Counted from the first letter of the stretch, positions 8,128 through 16,725 are shown. The stretch: DNA of 64,000 bases from Candidatus Villigracilis affinis (GCA_016718275.1 JADKEA010000025.1:62001-126000); one strand, 5' to 3'. Numbers and translations: made by a program. Notes: generated by a model from the letters alone, not told the origin.

Positions 8128-8619
8128 TCATTGATTTTCGTACACGTAAAAAATGTAATCCTGAGATTTCGTGTCCACGCCCAAATCGTGCAAGGCGCGC
8201 AGAAGTTGAGCGCGATGATCGGTGGCATGATTAGCAACATGCAGAAGCACCTGCCAGGCAAAGAGGACTTGATCGTCTTCCGGTTCTTTGATCGGTTTGG
8301 TGAACAACATGTCGTCCTGCAATTCGGCAAGATAGGCGCGAGAATTTTTTTCTACCTGATCCAGGAACGCACGAATGGCATCTCGATCATCAATTTCAAC
8401 GGTGTCTGGAAGCGGATCAGCGGGTTGAATGCCGCGCAATTCGCTGAACCACATTTCTTCCGCATCAAATAGATGGACAAGCTGTTCCCGAATCGAGCCG
8501 CGAGAATAATCCGCTTTCTGAGTGAACTGCTCAAAGGTCAATGAAGCGACATGATCCAATATCTTGCGGTTCTCGGCAAAGTGATAGTTATAGAAATGAC
8601 GAAAGGCATCTGCATTCAT
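8128..8619 (-). CDS. DinB family protein
   Basis: 163 residues with GGAG upstream of the ATG at 8619. It has the four-helix DinB fold typical of metal-dependent thiol transferases: an early Phe/Tyr/His-rich helix, the first metal His in VHLFDAEEMW and the second pair in HVANHATDHRAQLL. Members bind a divalent metal with a His triad, and many use bacillithiol or mycothiol; the substrate here is unknown. It lies on the opposite strand between gatA and gatB, breaking up the gat genes. Confidence 0.85.
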   Translation of the reverse strand: MNADAFRHFYNYHFAENRKILDHVASLTFEQFTQKADYSRGSIREQLVHLFDAEEMWFSELRGIQPADPLPDTVEIDDRDAIRAFLDQVEKNSRAYLAELQDDMLFTKPIKEPEDDQVLFAWQVLLHVANHATDHRAQLLRALHDLGVDTKSQDYIFYVYENQ

Positions 8620-8678
8620 AAAGTCGCTCCTTTTATTCAGTAAGTTTTATTATAGCGCAAACGTTCTAGGAATATAAA

Positions 8679-9104
8679 ATGACCAAATTCTCAACCTCCC
8701 TTACCCTCAATGCCAGTCAGGAAGCCACCTGGAAAGTTTTATCAGATGTTGCCCACTGGCACGAATGGACTCCAACCGTGACCAAGGTTGAAGTGTTGAA
8801 TACACCTGAAATCAAACTCAGCAACCGTTACAAAGTTTTTCAACCCAAACTCCAACCCGTCGAGTGGAAAGTGACCGTCCTCACACCCCCATCCAACTTC
8901 ACATGGGAGTCAAGGTCACCAGGTATGCACATGGTGGCAGAGCACATCCTCACTTCAAAAGGCACCAACCAAACCGAACTGACTCTCACCTTCGCATTCA
9001 ATGGCTGGCTCGGCAGCTTCATCGGCAAGATGTACGGCAAATTGACCGCAGAGTATATCCAAACCGAAGCGCAGTCTTTGAAAAAGAGAATTGAATCTTC
9101 CTAG
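8679..9104 (+). CDS. SRPBCC (polyketide cyclase/START-like) family protein
   Basis: 141 residues with the helix-grip pattern of the SRPBCC superfamily: an N-terminal strand (STSLTLNASQEATWKVLSDV), a W-x-E-W-T-P-T-V turn, a central antiparallel sheet and a long C-terminal helix (KLTAEYIQTEAQSLKKRIES). Such proteins hold hydrophobic ligands in a cavity; no catalytic residues can be assigned. A weak -10-like TATTAT box and AGGAA precede the ATG. It may be co-transcribed with the hypothetical gene 28 bp downstream. Confidence 0.8.
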   Translation: MTKFSTSLTLNASQEATWKVLSDVAHWHEWTPTVTKVEVLNTPEIKLSNRYKVFQPKLQPVEWKVTVLTPPSNFTWESRSPGMHMVAEHILTSKGTNQTELTLTFAFNGWLGSFIGKMYGKLTAEYIQTEAQSLKKRIESS

Positions 9105-9131
9105 CCCGCTGGCTTTTGACAGGAACCCATC

Positions 9132-9644
9132 ATGCCCAATATTCAAAAATACGCTGTTCCACCCGACTCTTTACTGGAAACCTATTCCAGCAATGGGTAC
9201 GCAGATTGCTATCGAACAGAAATACACGGGCATATTTCGCTTGCGCAGTTCATCGCAGTTTTTTACACAACCAGCCTCTTCAAACTTGAGCGTTTTATCT
9301 TGACCCATGTTGCCAACAAACCCTCCACCGATACACAGGCACAAGATTTGGCAGACGATAAAGCAAACCAATTCGCTGCATGGACTGTCGAAAAAAGAAA
9401 CGACCACGAGATCTTGATGTGCGACATGCTCGGACGGACAAGGTCATGGCTTATGGTTCAACACGCGAAAGAACACTCCATGCTGTATTTTGGCTCCGCT
9501 GTTGTTCCCGGCAAAAGCAAGTCGGGCAAATCATCTCTTGGATTTATCTTTGTCGCCCTGCTCGGATTTCACAAAATCTATTCCATTCTGCTCTTGTCCT
9601 CTGCAAAACGAAACATTCACCGTTCGCTCCCCACGGCCTACTAA
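9132..9644 (+). CDS. conserved hypothetical protein, 170 aa
   Basis: No named family comes to mind, although the pattern looks like a conserved bacterial protein rather than random coding: an N-terminal Y-x-V-P-x-x-S-L-L-E-x-Y segment, then FYTTSLFKLERFIL, a WTVEKRNDHEILMCDMLGRTRSWLMV core and FGSAVVP near the end. It is soluble in appearance with one hydrophobic patch (about residues 138-155). AGGAAC precedes the ATG at 9132. It follows the SRPBCC gene by 28 bp and precedes gatB by 45 bp, so all three may form one transcript. Confidence 0.6.
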   Translation: MPNIQKYAVPPDSLLETYSSNGYADCYRTEIHGHISLAQFIAVFYTTSLFKLERFILTHVANKPSTDTQAQDLADDKANQFAAWTVEKRNDHEILMCDMLGRTRSWLMVQHAKEHSMLYFGSAVVPGKSKSGKSSLGFIFVALLGFHKIYSILLLSSAKRNIHRSLPTAY

Positions 9645-9689
9645 CTACTACTCAACTACCAAACTATTTGACGAAGAGACTAATCAACT

Positions 9690-11135
9690 ATGAAATACGA
9701 ACCCGTCATCGGACTTGAAATTCACGGCGAATTACTCACGAACTCCAAAATGTTCTGCAGCTGTTCCGCCGACTATGGCTCCGCACCTGAGCCGAACACA
9801 AATATCTGCCCCACTTGCACAGGGTTGCCGGGTGCCATGCCGGTCGTCAACAAAAAGGCGACGGAACTTGCCGCGTTGGTCGGTCTCGCGTTGAACTGTT
9901 CCATCAACAAGCACAACACGTTTGCGCGCAAAAATTATTACTACCCCGACCTGCCCAAGGGTTATCAGATCTCGCAATACGAATTGCCGATCGCAGAAAA
10001 AGGCTCACTCGACGTTAATGATGGAAGCGAGAATCAACTCAAAGTCCGCGTGAGGCGGGTTCACATCGAAGAAGATACTGCCAAACTCGCGCACGAGAAA
10101 AATTATGCGCTGGTTGATTTCAATCGCGCAGGCGTCCCCTTGCTGGAGATCGTCTCCGAGCCGGATATTCGCACCGTTGAAGCCGCGCTCGATTACGCCA
10201 CGAAGGTCCGCGCAATTTTGCGTTATCTCGGCGTCAACTCGGGTGACATGGAAAAAGGTGTGCTGCGTTTCGAGGCGAATATTTCTGTGCGTCCCGTTGG
10301 CAGCGATGAATTCCGCACGCGCACCGAGATCAAAAATCTCAACAGTTTCCGCGCGCTCGTCCGTGCTTCCCAATACGAGATCGAACGCCAGATAAAAATT
10401 TATGAAGAAGGCGGCAGGGTCGTGCAAGAAACTCTCGGCTGGGATGATGTTCGGGGCGTGACGACCAGCCAACGGTCGAAGGAAGAGGCGCACGATTATC
10501 GCTACTTCCCCGAGCCCGACCTGCCTCCACTGCAATTATCAGATGCATGGATCGAGTCGATTCGGACGCAACTGCCCGAACTGCCCGAAGCCAAAACCGC
10601 CCGCTTCATTTCGGACTTTAGCCTGACTCCGTCCGAAGCACGTTTTCTCACCGTTGACATGGCTCTCGCCAATTACTTCGAGAGCGTGGTTGCGAAATCG
10701 AAAAGCCCTGCCAAGACTGTGCATTCATGGCTTGCGGGCGAATTGATGCGCCAGCTTAACGACTCAAATACTGACATCAAAGATTCACCTGTCAGCCCGG
10801 AAACCTTTGCCCAACTCGTTGATATGGTCAACGACAAAATGATCAGCGGCAATGCCGGGAAGGTTGTCCTGCGTGAATTATTCGAGCACGGCGGGGACCC
10901 TGCCCGGATCATCAAAGACAAAAATCTAGCTCAAGTATCAGACACAGGATTTATTCAGGAAGCCATTGATAAGATCTTGAATGACAATCCCAAAGAAGTG
11001 GAACAATATCTTGCAGGCAAAGAAACCCTCTTCCAATGGTTCATGGGGCAGGTTGCGAGAGCCACAAAAGGCAAAGCCGACCCGAACGTGGCGAAGGAAT
11101 TGATGGTGAAGGGGTTGGAAGAGCGAAAGAAATAA
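9690..11135 (+). CDS. gatB: Asp/Glu-tRNA amidotransferase subunit B
   Basis: 481 residues, full length. GatB binds the mischarged tRNA, activates its carboxyl with ATP and receives ammonia from GatA. Seen: the N-terminal [14 protein letters not shown], the zinc-binding Cys pairs (CSCSADYG and CPTCTGLPG), the central [10 protein letters not shown] and [10 protein letters not shown], and the helical C-terminal YqeY-like tail that contacts the tRNA elbow. It is separated from gatC-gatA by about 1.66 kb and three unrelated genes, which is unusual but not rare. Its 3' end is duplicated in diverged form 0.8 kb downstream (11945-12052). Confidence 0.95.
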   Translation: MKYEPVIGLEIHGELLTNSKMFCSCSADYGSAPEPNTNICPTCTGLPGAMPVVNKKATELAALVGLALNCSINKHNTFARKNYYYPDLPKGYQISQYELPIAEKGSLDVNDGSENQLKVRVRRVHIEEDTAKLAHEKNYALVDFNRAGVPLLEIVSEPDIRTVEAALDYATKVRAILRYLGVNSGDMEKGVLRFEANISVRPVGSDEFRTRTEIKNLNSFRALVRASQYEIERQIKIYEEGGRVVQETLGWDDVRGVTTSQRSKEEAHDYRYFPEPDLPPLQLSDAWIESIRTQLPELPEAKTARFISDFSLTPSEARFLTVDMALANYFESVVAKSKSPAKTVHSWLAGELMRQLNDSNTDIKDSPVSPETFAQLVDMVNDKMISGNAGKVVLRELFEHGGDPARIIKDKNLAQVSDTGFIQEAIDKILNDNPKEVEQYLAGKETLFQWFMGQVARATKGKADPNVAKELMVKGLEERKK

Positions 11136-11147
11136 TTCTTACTTCAC

Positions 11148-11176
11148 GTCATGCTGAGCGAAGTATCTCTACAATA
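11148..11176. repeat. partial dispersed palindromic repeat, copy 3
   Basis: A short remnant (GTCATGCTGAGCGAAGTATC plus TCTACAATAAA) matching the left arm of the elements at 4224 and 8033. It lies between gatB and the SDR gene and may mark a rearrangement point. Confidence 0.5.
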
Positions 11177-11193
11177 AACTGGAGAATAAACAT

Positions 11194-11937
11194 ATGGTAT
11201 CTGTCAAAGGAAAGTGGGCGCTCATTACTGGCGCGAGTCGCGGCATTGGTTATCTCACGGCTTTATTTATGGCAAAGCAGGGATGTAATCTTGTTTTACA
11301 CAGTCGCAGTCTCGAAAACACAAAAAAACTAATGGACGAGGTCAAAGCCTTTGGCGTGGATGCGTATTGCGTTGAAGCGGAACTTGCCAATCATCAAGAA
11401 GTTGTCAGGATGTTGGATGATATTGAAGCAAAAGGCACCGAGATTGATATTGTTTTCAACAACGCGGCAGTGCAATTAACCTACCGCAACGATTATTTCA
11501 AAACACCGATTGAAGACCTGGATTTGAGCCTTCGGGTAAATTTTATTGCCGTTACAACAATTTGTTATCGCTTGCTCCCCAGGATGATCGATCGCGGCTT
11601 CGGCCGGGTCATCAACACCACCAGTGGAATTCGGGATCAGCCGGAACAAGCCGGTTATTCTGCCAGCAAAGCCGCGCTTGATAAATTCACAAATGATCTG
11701 GGATACAAACTCAACGGCACCGATGTCATCATCAGTTTGACCGACCCGGGCTGGTGCCGAACCGACTTGGGCGGTCCACAAGCGCCGCACGCGCCTGAAG
11801 ACAGCATTCCGGGTGTGGCGGTTGGCGCATTTGTAAATGACAAAACCAGCGGACGTTTCTTCAACGCCACTGATTTCATCGGCATGACGTTGGAAGACGC
11901 CGTCAAAAAAGGCGAAGCGCAAATCGTTTCAAACTAG
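11194..11937 (+). CDS. SDR family oxidoreductase
   Basis: 247 residues, a classical short-chain dehydrogenase/reductase. It shows the nucleotide-binding TGASRGIGYL (residues about 11-20), NNAAV, the catalytic Tyr and Lys in YSASKAALD, a Ser in the preceding strand and DPGWCRTDLG after it. It would reduce or oxidise a carbonyl/alcohol pair with NAD(P)(H); the substrate is unknown. CTGGAG precedes the ATG. It is inserted between the complete gatB and a second diverged gatB tail, which suggests it arrived by recombination into gatB. Confidence 0.88.
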   Translation: MVSVKGKWALITGASRGIGYLTALFMAKQGCNLVLHSRSLENTKKLMDEVKAFGVDAYCVEAELANHQEVVRMLDDIEAKGTEIDIVFNNAAVQLTYRNDYFKTPIEDLDLSLRVNFIAVTTICYRLLPRMIDRGFGRVINTTSGIRDQPEQAGYSASKAALDKFTNDLGYKLNGTDVIISLTDPGWCRTDLGGPQAPHAPEDSIPGVAVGAFVNDKTSGRFFNATDFIGMTLEDAVKKGEAQIVSN

Positions 11938-11944
11938 ACGAGTC

Positions 11945-12052
11945 ACCGTCCAATGGTTCATAAAGCAAGTCGCCCGCGCCACGAAGGGCAAGGCGGACCC
12001 GAATGTGGCAAAGGAATTGTTGGTGAAGGCGTTGGAGCAGAGGAAGAAGTAA
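11945..12052 (+). pseudogene. remnant of a second gatB 3' end
   Basis: From 11951 to the TAA at 12050-12052 the sequence encodes 33 residues starting QWF, of which 28 match the last 33 residues of the intact GatB ending at 11135; the DNA differs mainly at third positions. It has no start codon or upstream gatB sequence beyond perhaps a few codons. An intrinsic terminator follows immediately. I infer that this is the tail of an older gatB allele left behind when DNA carrying another gatB 3' end plus the SDR gene recombined here. Confidence 0.85.
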
Positions 12053-12069
12053 TCAAATGTGAGAAGGAA

Positions 12070-12098
12070 AACAGCCGCATGGTAGCGGCTGTTTTTTT
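12070..12098. terminator. intrinsic terminator, probably bidirectional
   Basis: 8-9 bp stem (ACAGCCGC 12071-12078 / GCGGCTGT 12085-12092) with a 6-nt loop and seven T residues. It serves the gatB remnant on the plus strand and, through the A-run on the other side, the TIR gene ending at 12115 on the minus strand. Confidence 0.85.
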
Positions 12099-12114
12099 CT
12101 TGATGAGTCGAAAT

Positions 12115-13974
12115 CTACTTTTTCTCCAGGCGTCTTGCCAGCCAATGAACACCAAATAGAATTGGAGCTACACAAAAAAGAATTACAGATATACCATCGA
12201 AAGAAAAAGCTAGAAAAAAAAGCGGCACAGAGAATAACAAGCCTAGATGAAATATTAAGTGTAAAATAAACGCCCGCGTTTGCAATGGATTATAGAGTAA
12301 AAAAATGTTTTCGATGCGGTCAACTGGCACAACCTGGTAGCGCGGAAACCAGCGATACAACTCTCGCCAGCGGAAGAGGACAAGAGAAATTGCAACCAAG
12401 AGGAATATTGCATAGTATAAAAATATTGCAATAATTCCCTGGGTAGGATCCCCACCCTCTATGCTTCGCCCTGACCCCGACGTCGTCATTTGGTCCAATG
12501 AAAAGAAAACACATATGACGAGAACCAACTGAAAAACAGCTAAAATAAATAGGGGATAGATAGCCGATGCACCTCTCGTCCGTAACCGTAGGCCTCTTAA
12601 GATAAATAAAGATGTACCAAATAGTAATATGCCATTGATAATAATGAAAACAATATCAATTAATTCACTTATAAAATTGGCGGTTTGAAAAACTCCGATA
12701 ATTACGTCAAGAACAGACATCAGGATGACACCCCCGAATACCATACCGGTCCACAGGAAAAAATATTGTAGAACATCAACCACGAACGGATATATCTCTC
12801 CTGAATTCATGGGGGGAGTCGCAAGAGCTCTCAATAAACGCTCCGGTTCCGGAAGAAGTTTTGCCAGTTTATCAATATTGCGAATGCCTTTTCGGAAATC
12901 TATCCATTGAATCCGCCCTAAATTATCAGCAATTCCAGAAACAGGCTGCAAAATAACGGGATAAACCACTTGACTGTCCGGGTCAAAATTGGTGCTCTTC
13001 TTATACGCGGATATCAACACAAAAATAGCTTCGGGTGTTTCGTTGATCTGCGCCATACGGTGCCCATGTTTTTCCAAGCCTTTGCGCAGATCATCCGCAT
13101 AACGACCGTCTTCAGGAGCATGGTCAATGGTAAATAACACAGAACGAGGTTTTTGTCTCTTATCCACGATCAAACGATTCGCAAACCGCACCTGGGCGGC
13201 TTCGGGTGTCGCACGTCTTTGCATCGATTCTGTAAATAGTATTACCAAAAGAACTGGGGAAAAGAAAAAAGTTATGAGTAAAAAAGCTATGATGAGAAAG
13301 ACATGAAGATCTATATCGATGTTTAGAATCAGTCTAGAAAATAAAAGGTTGTCTGTTCCAGTTTCTGAATGGATATACGTCATAAACGGGAGAAGAATCA
13401 AAGCAGCAAAAACCCGTGACAAATTATAATTTCGTTTGTATATCTGCCATGGCAGGGGTATAAGGATAAAAGGTATATATACTGTCCACAACACAGGGAT
13501 AGAGCTTATGGCAACAAGGATACTGAGAATCAAAGCTACCCGAAATAAGAACGGGGCTTTGAATCCCCTTTGCGGTGCTGGTTTTTCCAAACTGATTGGT
13601 TGGTTCAGCAAATGATCTAATTGTTTAATACCTTTTTTGAAATCAACTCGAAAATCCACCCATTCGCAATTTTGCAATTCTTCCGGTAAGGGGCATGTCT
13701 CAAAGATCACCAGAACGATACGTTTATTTAGTTTGAGTGCGGTTTTCCATTCATCTGCCACATTCGTTGACTCAATCGAATCTTTGGAAACGATCAGTAA
13801 AACAGCACCTGCCCCGTTGAGCCCTTCCATAATCTGGTCAAACCAAGGTCTGGCTGGTACGAGATTGTGATAATCCAACCAGATCGAATATTCATTTTTC
13901 GTCAATTTTTCAACCAAACTATCTACGAACGGGGTCTGACGGCGTGAGTAACTGATAAAAAGCCCAGGTTTCAT
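12115..13974 (-). CDS. TIR-domain membrane protein with a second degenerate TIR-like domain
   Basis: 619 residues. Residues 1-125 form a TIR domain: FISYSRR start, IWLDYHNLVPARPWFDQI, a run ending LLIVSKDSIES and the E-W-K-T-A-L helix that carries the likely catalytic Glu of TIR NAD-cleaving enzymes. About four membrane segments follow (140-250). Residues about 275-385 resemble a second TIR (SVLFTIDHAPEDGRYADDLRK, then FVLISAYK, IQWIDFRKGI) but lack a clear FISYS loop and catalytic Glu. About seven more membrane segments complete the protein. TIR proteins often act in immunity or NAD+ signalling; a membrane TIR-TM-TIR-TM arrangement is uncommon. No known defence genes are adjacent. Function unproven. 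Confidence 0.8.
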   Translation of the reverse strand: MKPGLFISYSRRQTPFVDSLVEKLTKNEYSIWLDYHNLVPARPWFDQIMEGLNGAGAVLLIVSKDSIESTNVADEWKTALKLNKRIVLVIFETCPLPEELQNCEWVDFRVDFKKGIKQLDHLLNQPISLEKPAPQRGFKAPFLFRVALILSILVAISSIPVLWTVYIPFILIPLPWQIYKRNYNLSRVFAALILLPFMTYIHSETGTDNLLFSRLILNIDIDLHVFLIIAFLLITFFFSPVLLVILFTESMQRRATPEAAQVRFANRLIVDKRQKPRSVLFTIDHAPEDGRYADDLRKGLEKHGHRMAQINETPEAIFVLISAYKKSTNFDPDSQVVYPVILQPVSGIADNLGRIQWIDFRKGIRNIDKLAKLLPEPERLLRALATPPMNSGEIYPFVVDVLQYFFLWTGMVFGGVILMSVLDVIIGVFQTANFISELIDIVFIIINGILLFGTSLFILRGLRLRTRGASAIYPLFILAVFQLVLVICVFFSLDQMTTSGSGRSIEGGDPTQGIIAIFLYYAIFLLVAISLVLFRWRELYRWFPRYQVVPVDRIENIFLLYNPLQTRAFILHLIFHLGLLFSVPLFFLAFSFDGISVILFCVAPILFGVHWLARRLEKK

Positions 13975-14138
13975 GATTACCTCAATTTCGGGTTATTAGA
14001 TTGGGATGATTAGAGTTCACAACACGACAAATAATGTTTAGATACTAATTCACGAAAACAATTCCCTTATTGAACAAGTTCATTTATATACCCAAGGCGT
14101 ACCGAGTCCCAAAGACGACATAAATACTTACTTGTAAA
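13975..14138. other. non-coding spacer upstream of the TIR gene
   Basis: An AT-rich stretch between the start of the TIR gene and the small frame at 14139. It presumably holds the TIR promoter, but I can see no convincing -35/-10 pair or RNA structure. Confidence 0.4.
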
Positions 14139-14252
14139 ATGGCTCGGCTCGTGAAGAAAAATATCATCATCGTTCTTGTGGCTCTGCTCGTTCTGGCTGG
14201 AGGGGTGTCCTACATCTCCTATTCCGCCGCGGACTTGCTCAGGCTGGCATAA
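14139..14252 (+). CDS. possible 37-aa single-span membrane peptide
   Basis: A short frame starting MARLVKKN followed by about 19 strongly hydrophobic residues (IIIVLVALLVLAGGV) and a short tail ending LRLA. The positive N-terminus and single span look like a genuine small membrane protein or a signal-anchor. No clear ribosome-binding site precedes it and homologs are not known to me. It ends 13 nt before the -10 box of asnS. It could be a chance frame. Confidence 0.35.
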   Translation: MARLVKKNIIIVLVALLVLAGGVSYISYSAADLLRLA

Positions 14253-14261
14253 ATTTTCTTC

Positions 14262-14270
14262 TGCTATAAT
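14262..14270 (+). promoter_or_regulatory. extended -10 promoter of asnS
   Basis: TGC-TATAAT, identical to the element before the aspS leader. It lies 31 nt before the asnS ATG, with an AAAGGA ribosome-binding site between. No -35 box is evident. Confidence 0.6.
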
Positions 14271-14301
14271 TGGCGCAATCACAAACTAAAGGATTCTCCA
14301 C

Positions 14302-15645
14302 ATGGCTGAACATATCAGCGTTTCAAAAATTTCGAACTACGTAGGGCAAGACATCATCCTCAAGGGCTGGGTCTACAACCGCACGGACAAGGGCAAGCTG
14401 GCCTTTTTGCTCATCCGCGATGGATCAGGATTTGTGCAATGTGTCGCTTTCAAAGGCGATCTGACCCCCGAACTCTTCGAGACCATCTCCAAACTGCCAC
14501 AGGAATCGTCAGTGATCATCACGGGCTCCGTCCGTGAGGACAAGCGCGCGCCTGGCATCCCCGGCGGGTACGAAGTCGGCATCAAGGAATTACAAGTCGT
14601 GCAAGCCGCCGAACTTGATTACCCTATGTCGCTCAAAGATCACGGCGTGGACTTTGCGCTCGACAACCGCCACCTGTGGATTCGTATGCAGAGTCAGTGG
14701 GCAATCCTGCGCATCCGTGTGCGCGTCATGTCGGCTGTCCGCGAGTATTTGGATGGTCAGGGTTTCTTCAACCTCGACACCCCCATCCTCACCCCCGCTG
14801 CTGCTGAAGGCACCACCACCCTCTTCGAAACCGAATACTTCGATGAAGGGTCTGCCTTCCTTGCACAAACAGGCCAACTCTACAACGAAGCCAACATCTT
14901 CGCGTTCGGAAAGGTCTATTGCTATGGTCCCACCTTCCGTGCGGAGAAGTCAAAAACGCGTCGTCACCTGACCGAATTCTGGATGCTCGAACCCGAGATC
15001 GCTTTCTGCGACCTCGATCAGTTGATGGACATCGAAGAAGGACTCATCACTCACATCGCTCAGTCTGTGTTGAAGGATTGCTCTGCCGAATTGAAATTCC
15101 TTGGGCGCGATATGAGCAAATTGGAAAGTGTTGTTGGTCCGTTCCCGCGCATGTCCTATGATGATGCTGCAAAACATCTGATCGACCTCTACGAAAAAGA
15201 GACCGACCCCGAAAAGAAGGAACTGCTCAAGTTCGAATGGGGCATGGACTTCGGCGCTCCGCACGAGACCGAGATCACAAAGCTGTACGATAAACCTGTG
15301 TTCGTTTATGGCTATCCGTCCGCGGTCAAGGCGTTCTACATGGAACCCTGGCCTGATCGCCCCGAAGTCTGCAAGTCAGTGGATTTGCTTGCGCCGGAAG
15401 GCTACGGCGAGATCTGTGGCGGCTCCGAGCGCATGAGCGATCCCGACAAATTGCTGGCACGCATCCAAAAAGAAGGTCTGCCCGAGGAAGCGTTCAAGTG
15501 GTATTTGGAGTTACGCAAGTATGGCTCGGTCCCCCACTCTGGCTTCGGCATGGGCACGGAACGTGTCACCGCCTGGATGTGCGGCATCGAACACATCCGC
15601 GAGGCGATCCCCTTCCCGCGCACGATCAAACGAATTTATCCGTAA
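14302..15645 (+). CDS. asnS: asparaginyl-tRNA synthetase
   Basis: 447 residues. It attaches asparagine to tRNA-Asn in the cytoplasm. The N-terminal OB-fold (LKGWVYNRTDKGKLAFLLIRDG) and the class II core are typical of bacterial AsnRS: PILTPAAAEGTT, the motif 2 region FGPTFRAEKSKTRRHLTEFWMLEPE, AFYMEPWPD, LLAPEGYGEICGGS and motif 3 HSGFGMGTERVTAW. The RRHLTEFWMLEPE stretch distinguishes it from AspRS. With AspRS and GatCAB in the same window the organism may have both a direct and a tRNA-dependent route to Asn-tRNA. It ends in a strong terminator. Confidence 0.95.
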   Translation: MAEHISVSKISNYVGQDIILKGWVYNRTDKGKLAFLLIRDGSGFVQCVAFKGDLTPELFETISKLPQESSVIITGSVREDKRAPGIPGGYEVGIKELQVVQAAELDYPMSLKDHGVDFALDNRHLWIRMQSQWAILRIRVRVMSAVREYLDGQGFFNLDTPILTPAAAEGTTTLFETEYFDEGSAFLAQTGQLYNEANIFAFGKVYCYGPTFRAEKSKTRRHLTEFWMLEPEIAFCDLDQLMDIEEGLITHIAQSVLKDCSAELKFLGRDMSKLESVVGPFPRMSYDDAAKHLIDLYEKETDPEKKELLKFEWGMDFGAPHETEITKLYDKPVFVYGYPSAVKAFYMEPWPDRPEVCKSVDLLAPEGYGEICGGSERMSDPDKLLARIQKEGLPEEAFKWYLELRKYGSVPHSGFGMGTERVTAWMCGIEHIREAIPFPRTIKRIYP

Positions 15646-15656
15646 ATGAGAAAGTA

Positions 15657-15691
15657 AAAGGACTCTGGGCAAATGCTCAGAGTCCTTTTTT
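15657..15691 (+). terminator. intrinsic terminator of asnS
   Basis: 12-bp stem (AAAAGGACTCTG 15657-15668 pairing with CAGAGTCCTTTT) with a 9-nt loop and a T6 tract. It may also work for the convergent lysozyme gene. Confidence 0.85.
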
Positions 15692-15714
15692 ATGTTTATG
15701 TGTCTACTTATAAG

Positions 15715-16725
15715 TTACGGAATAATCAATACCTGTCCCACTTTGATATTGTTGATATTCGTGATGTTATTCGCGGAAGCGATCGCGGCGACTGTGGAGC
15801 TGAATTTCACGGCGATCGCGGAAAGTGTATCGCCTGATTTGACTGTATAGGTACGGGTAGAGGGTGTCCCAGAATCGCCCGAGCCTGTATCGGTTGAGGA
15901 TGAATCGCCTTCCTGTGGGATGGCAATTGCCACGGGGATGGTCAATTTCGATCCAGCAGCAAGCAGCTGCGGATTCGCGGTCACCAATTCGCGGACTGTG
16001 ACCCCGTAATTGTTGGCGATGGATTCGAAGCTGTCGCCTTTTTTGACAGTGTGGGTCTTTGGTGTTTGGTCGGGAATCTTTGCGCCTGCGAATTTGTACA
16101 ATTCCTCAAGTGTGCCGTTGAAGATGTTCATATCCACTTTGGCGTTGATACCATTGAGTACGCCCTTGTCGCTGTACTGCCAGATGGTCCAGTTGAACCA
16201 GCCGCGCGGGAGGAAGGGCTTCATGCCTTCCTGATATTGGTTGGGATATTGTGCCAGCCAGAGCGGATAATCCTTGGCCCAGGCGGGAGGGCCGCCGCCA
16301 GTCACGACGAGATAATCCTGCAAAAAGTATTGACCTGAATAAATGATTGGCTTTTTACCAAAGGCAGCTTCAACACGATCCAGCCAAACCTTTACGGCGG
16401 GCACGATCTTGTCCTTGGTCATGCCGTCGTTGGTTTCGAGATCAAGCACGGGCGGCAGTTCGCCATCATCCTTCACCGAGCGAACATAATCGATAAAGTA
16501 GTCCGCCTGTTTTTTGGCATCCACATTGCAGCGGAAGAAATGATAGGCGCCCCGTAAAAGGCCCGCCGATTTCGCGCCAAACCAGTTGTCGTCAAATGTC
16601 GGGTCTTTGTAGGTGATTCCCTCTGTGGCTTTGGCGACTACAAAGCGCTGCCCGGTGGCACGCACTTTCGGCCAGTCGATCCCTGCATCCCAATAAGAGA
16701 CGTCTATCCCTGGAACAGTTGCCAT
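15715..16725 (-). CDS. GH25 lysozyme with two LysM domains
   Basis: 336 residues with GGAGG before the ATG. Residues 1-215 are a GH25 (Cellosyl-like) muramidase: GIDVSYWD with Asp8, DLE with Asp95 and Glu97, QYS near residue 190 and a closing V-D-M-N. It would cut the MurNAc-GlcNAc backbone of peptidoglycan. Two LysM repeats (about 228-272 and 292-336) bind the glycan, separated by a Ser/Thr/Gly linker. There is no signal peptide: the protein begins directly with the catalytic domain, as in phage endolysins. Export, holin-type release or a non-classical route would be needed. No phage genes flank it. Confidence 0.9.
   Translation of the reverse strand: MATVPGIDVSYWDAGIDWPKVRATGQRFVVAKATEGITYKDPTFDDNWFGAKSAGLLRGAYHFFRCNVDAKKQADYFIDYVRSVKDDGELPPVLDLETNDGMTKDKIVPAVKVWLDRVEAAFGKKPIIYSGQYFLQDYLVVTGGGPPAWAKDYPLWLAQYPNQYQEGMKPFLPRGWFNWTIWQYSDKGVLNGINAKVDMNIFNGTLEELYKFAGAKIPDQTPKTHTVKKGDSFESIANNYGVTVRELVTANPQLLAAGSKLTIPVAIAIPQEGDSSSTDTGSGDSGTPSTRTYTVKSGDTLSAIAVKFSSTVAAIASANNITNINNIKVGQVLIIP

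Noticed and set aside
11194..11937. Integrase or transposase carrying the SDR gene
   Set aside because: Only the SDR gene is present between the two gatB tails; no recombinase frame or terminal repeats were found.
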